Origin: Actinophytocola sp044466355
GTDB lineage: Bacteria; Actinomycetota; Actinomycetes; Mycobacteriales; Pseudonocardiaceae
Assembly (NCBI RefSeq): GCF_044466355.1
Contig: NZ_JBITMQ010000009.1
Coordinates: 62,001-126,000, forward strand
Length of the DNA stretch: 64,000 nt
Direction of reading: 5' to 3'
In this document: one piece after another, positions 62,251-64,000 of the stretch
Numbering within the stretch: the stretch's first letter is position 1
Layout of the letters: each line of letters begins with the position of its first letter
Position numbers and translations under genes: made by a program
Notes under the pieces: model-generated
The model's database searches: none
Told to the model about the DNA's origin: nothing
The model's input: only the letters and a program-made list of their open reading frames with translations

Positions 62251-62853
62251 TCAGAGCTTGGCCAGCGCCGCGGCCGCGATCTGTGGCACCCGCTCACACA
62301 ACGTGTCCTGCGGGGTCACCGGTTCGGATCCGGGTGAGCTCAGGCCGTAGTTGAGGTAGAGCATCTGGCCGTCGGCGACGTCGAGCATGCCGAAGCAGCT
62401 GTCCGGGTTGGGCGGCTTCACCACGTAGAGGGGGAAGCCGCGCACGTCGGTCGCGCTGGTCTCCGCGCCGGAGCCCTCGGCGTACTCCTTCGCCCCCTGG
62501 TCCACGACCGCGGTGACCGTGAGGCCGAGGTTGGCCGCGATGCCGTTGGCGAAGCAGTCCTTCGAACCGGGGAAGAAGGTGGAGTCCCCACCGGTCGGCG
62601 GCCGGTTCCTGTCGAGCCCGAACGTGCCGAGCGGCAGCGCGGCGACCAGTTCGCACACGTCGACCCCGGCCATGTCGATCTCCCTCGGCCGTGCGGGGGC
62701 TTCCGATGTCGTGGTCGTCGTTGTCGTCGTCGTTGTGGTTGTGGCGGTCGTGGTCGTGGTGGTCGCCGGTGCGTCACCGCCGGTGGGTGTACCGGCTTCG
62801 CCGGTCGTGCAGCCTGCGAGCAAGAGTCCCGTCACGAGCAGCAACCTGCGCAT
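62251..62853 (-). CDS. DUF3558 lipoprotein with poly-Thr linker (module B)
   Basis: A 200-residue lipoprotein with lipobox LLLAGC (Cys about 15), then an unusual uninterrupted run of Thr (about residues 32-49, with few breaks), then DUF3558 with Cys pairs (VDVCELVA, SKDCFANG, DSCFGML, DTLCERV). The Thr run is a likely O-glycosylated spacer through the cell wall. Divergent from the T7SS-associated gene. Confidence 0.85.
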   Translation of the reverse strand: MRRLLLVTGLLLAGCTTGEAGTPTGGDAPATTTTTTATTTTTTTTTTTTSEAPARPREIDMAGVDVCELVAALPLGTFGLDRNRPPTGGDSTFFPGSKDCFANGIAANLGLTVTAVVDQGAKEYAEGSGAETSATDVRGFPLYVVKPPNPDSCFGMLDVADGQMLYLNYGLSSPGSEPVTPQDTLCERVPQIAAAALAKL

Positions 62854-62871
62854 GACCGCAACGTACCGACC

Positions 62872-62877
62872 TACGAT
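62872..62877 (+). promoter_or_regulatory. -10 element for leaderless T7SS-associated gene
   Basis: TACGAT ends 6 nt before ATG 62884; it lies in a 30-nt divergent promoter shared with the DUF3558 gene. Confidence 0.5.
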
Positions 62878-62883
62878 GTGCCC

Positions 62884-63432
62884 ATGCCGGACACCCCGCC
62901 GCCCGAGATCACGCCGCGGATGCGGACGAGCGCGATGGCCAACCCGAACACCTGGCTGTACGTGATCGACCCGGCCTTCGACGCGGACGCCGACATCCCG
63001 CCGTGGGGCGTGGTCGGCGCCTACCGGGTGGACGCGGACGGCGAGATCGGCCGGGCGTTCCGGCGCAACACGGAGTACCGGCCGTCACCGGCCGCTCTGG
63101 GGATGCCCGCCCCGTCGAGCGACCTGGAGCGGTTGCTGCAGTGGATCACGTCCGGGCACCGGGAGGAGGCGGAGCTGCCGGAGGCGGTGCTGCGGGCCCG
63201 GTTGCTGATCTACGCGTCGGGGCCGGACGACCGCGCGGTGACGGCGTTCCCGGACCGGACCGGCCGCGTGATGGTGCCCGCGTGCACGTCGGTGGCGCAT
63301 GTGCCGCCCGCCTGGCCGGGGTGGCGGGAGGTGTGGGGGCGGGACCTGGCCGCTCAGCTGGGCGACCATCCGCTGGTGATCAACCCGGTCGGGCCGATCA
63401 CCGCACTGCTCCCGGCCGCGGCACTCACCTGA
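62884..63432 (+). CDS. type VII secretion system-associated protein
   Basis: A 182-residue soluble protein (ITPRMRTSAMANPNTWLYVI, then DPAFDADADIPPWGVVGAYRV, YRPSPAALGMPAP, FPDRTGRVMVPACTS, HPLVINPVGPITALLP). The pattern fits proteins annotated as type VII secretion system-associated in Pseudonocardiales, by my recollection, with a SseB-like fold in the second half. Position next to module B supports the link. The exact role is unknown. Confidence 0.75.
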   Translation: MPDTPPPEITPRMRTSAMANPNTWLYVIDPAFDADADIPPWGVVGAYRVDADGEIGRAFRRNTEYRPSPAALGMPAPSSDLERLLQWITSGHREEAELPEAVLRARLLIYASGPDDRAVTAFPDRTGRVMVPACTSVAHVPPAWPGWREVWGRDLAAQLGDHPLVINPVGPITALLPAAALT

Positions 63433-63503
63433 GGGTTCGGCCTCCGGCCCCCGGTCGCCACGCTACGGCAGACCACCGACAGTCCCGCGCACGCGATCCC
63501 GGG

Positions 63504-63578
63504 TTGTCCACAGCGGACCCGGTTGTCCACAGCCGACCGCTCACCAGCCGTTTCCGACGGTGCCCTCCGGTAGCGTGG
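63504..63578 (+). repeat. paired DnaA-box element, copy 2
   Basis: TTGTCCACA at 63504-63512 and 63523-63531, spaced 19 nt start to start, then AGCCGACCGCT and a tail with GACGGTGCC and CCGGTAGCGTGG. Matches copy 1 at 34689-34765 in spacing and tail. Confidence 0.7.
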
Positions 63579-63605
63579 TGATCGGGGGCCGGCGGCCGCC
63601 CCGGC

Positions 63606-64000
63606 TCACGTCAACCACGGCTCGATGTCCTCGGGCGGTCCCGGTTTCGCGAACAGCCAGCCCTGCGCGGAGTCCGCGCCGATGTGCCGCAGCAGCTCCG
63701 CCTGCTCCCCGGTCTCGACCCCCTCCGCGATCACGTCCAGCTTCAACGTGTGTGCGAGCGACACCAGGGCCGTCACGATCCGGGCGTCCACCGACTCGAC
63801 CGAGCCCGCGCGCAGTCCCTCCACGAAGGACCCCGCGATCTTCAGCGCGTGCACGGGCAGGTGCCGCAGGTAGGCCAGGTTCGAGTACCCGGTCCCGAAG
63901 TCGTCGATGGCGATCCGCACATTCATGTCCACCAGCCGCCGCAGCGCGGACAGCGGCTCGCCGGTCGTGCCCATGATCGCGCTCTCCGTCAGCTCCAGCT
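63606..64000 (-). CDS. EAL-domain c-di-GMP phosphodiesterase, C-terminal part
   Basis: Only the last 131 residues are in the window; the gene continues past 64000. EAL motifs seen: ELTES, IDDFGTGYSNLAYL, LKLDVIAEGVETGEQAELL and the end GWLFAKPGPPEDIEPWL. The catalytic DDFGTG and EGVE segments are intact, so it could hydrolyse c-di-GMP, but the EAL signature itself and any GGDEF or PAS domains lie outside. Confidence 0.9.
   Translation of the reverse strand, partial: LELTESAIMGTTGEPLSALRRLVDMNVRIAIDDFGTGYSNLAYLRHLPVHALKIAGSFVEGLRAGSVESVDARIVTALVSLAHTLKLDVIAEGVETGEQAELLRHIGADSAQGWLFAKPGPPEDIEPWLT

Overview
The window is about 70% GC, with dense gene packing, many GTG starts, start/stop overlaps of the ATGA or TGATG type, mycothiol synthase, an actinobacterial GlnR, EspG/EccE-type type VII secretion genes, a DUF397 gene and SigE-family sigma factors. 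Together these point to a filamentous actinomycete of the Pseudonocardiales (Lentzea/Saccharothrix/Actinosynnema-like). No tRNA, rRNA or CRISPR was recognised. One run of 99 N lies at 10009-10107.

Layout. 0-7.6 kb: an exported-protein fragment, a two-component system, and a type VII secretion operon (EccE, a LuxR-like regulator, a beta-helix/AAA+ fusion ATPase), followed by a second, paralogous response regulator and a lipoprotein. 7.8-12.7 kb: a diguanylate cyclase and a LytR-CpsA-Psr (LCP) cell-wall ligase with a very long His/Pro/Arg-rich repeat tail that contains the assembly gap. 12.8-13.4 kb: phoU. 13.4-16.8 kb: type VII module A (WXG100-like, DUF3558 lipoprotein, PPE-like, EspG). 17-21.3 kb: pstSCAB behind a clear PHO box. 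21.4-25.1 kb: mshD, glnR, an alpha/beta hydrolase, DUF2993 and a thioredoxin. 25.1-28.2 kb: a frameshifted gene, a DUF397 gene, a short Cys leader ORF with hairpin, DUF4395, thiosulfate sulfurtransferase, DUF1416 and a nitrobindin-like protein. 28.3-32.3 kb: a sigma factor with membrane partner, a frameshifted secreted intradiol dioxygenase, an AraC regulator and a GNAT protein. 32.3-37.8 kb: aminodeoxychorismate lyase-like, Fur, YgfZ, BKACE, an RsiG-like c-di-GMP-binding protein, a conserved hypothetical and DUF3073. 37.8-45.5 kb: a myo-inositol uptake and catabolism operon with a divergent LacI regulator. 45.6-51.8 kb: an SGNH hydrolase, tctABC and a CitA/CitB-like two-component system. 51.8-56.2 kb: ArfB, a second sigma/partner pair, purM and purF. 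56.2-63.4 kb: a maleylpyruvate isomerase-fold protein, an EspC-like protein, a DUF1023 hydrolase, an SCP2-like protein and type VII module B (EspG, PPE-like, WXG-like, DUF3558, a T7SS-associated protein). The window ends inside an EAL-domain gene.

How the genes fit together. The conserved backbone (LCP, phoU, pst, mshD, glnR, thioredoxin, sulfurtransferase, DUF1416, nitrobindin, ADC lyase, ygfZ, DUF3073, purM, purF, SCP-like) has, from memory, the same gene content as the Rv0807-Rv0822c region of Mycobacterium tuberculosis. Accessory modules are set into it: type VII secretion, inositol, tricarboxylate transport and the secreted dioxygenase. Phosphate (PHO box, PhoU), nitrogen (GlnR), sulfur (leader peptide) and c-di-GMP (GGDEF, EAL, RsiG) control all appear here. 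The points most worth a second look are the RsiG-like protein with two c-di-GMP motifs, the duplicated type VII substrate modules that share a C-terminal tail, the cysteine leader/attenuator, the repeat-broken LCP gene, the frameshifted lignin-type dioxygenase, and the repeated paired DnaA-box element.
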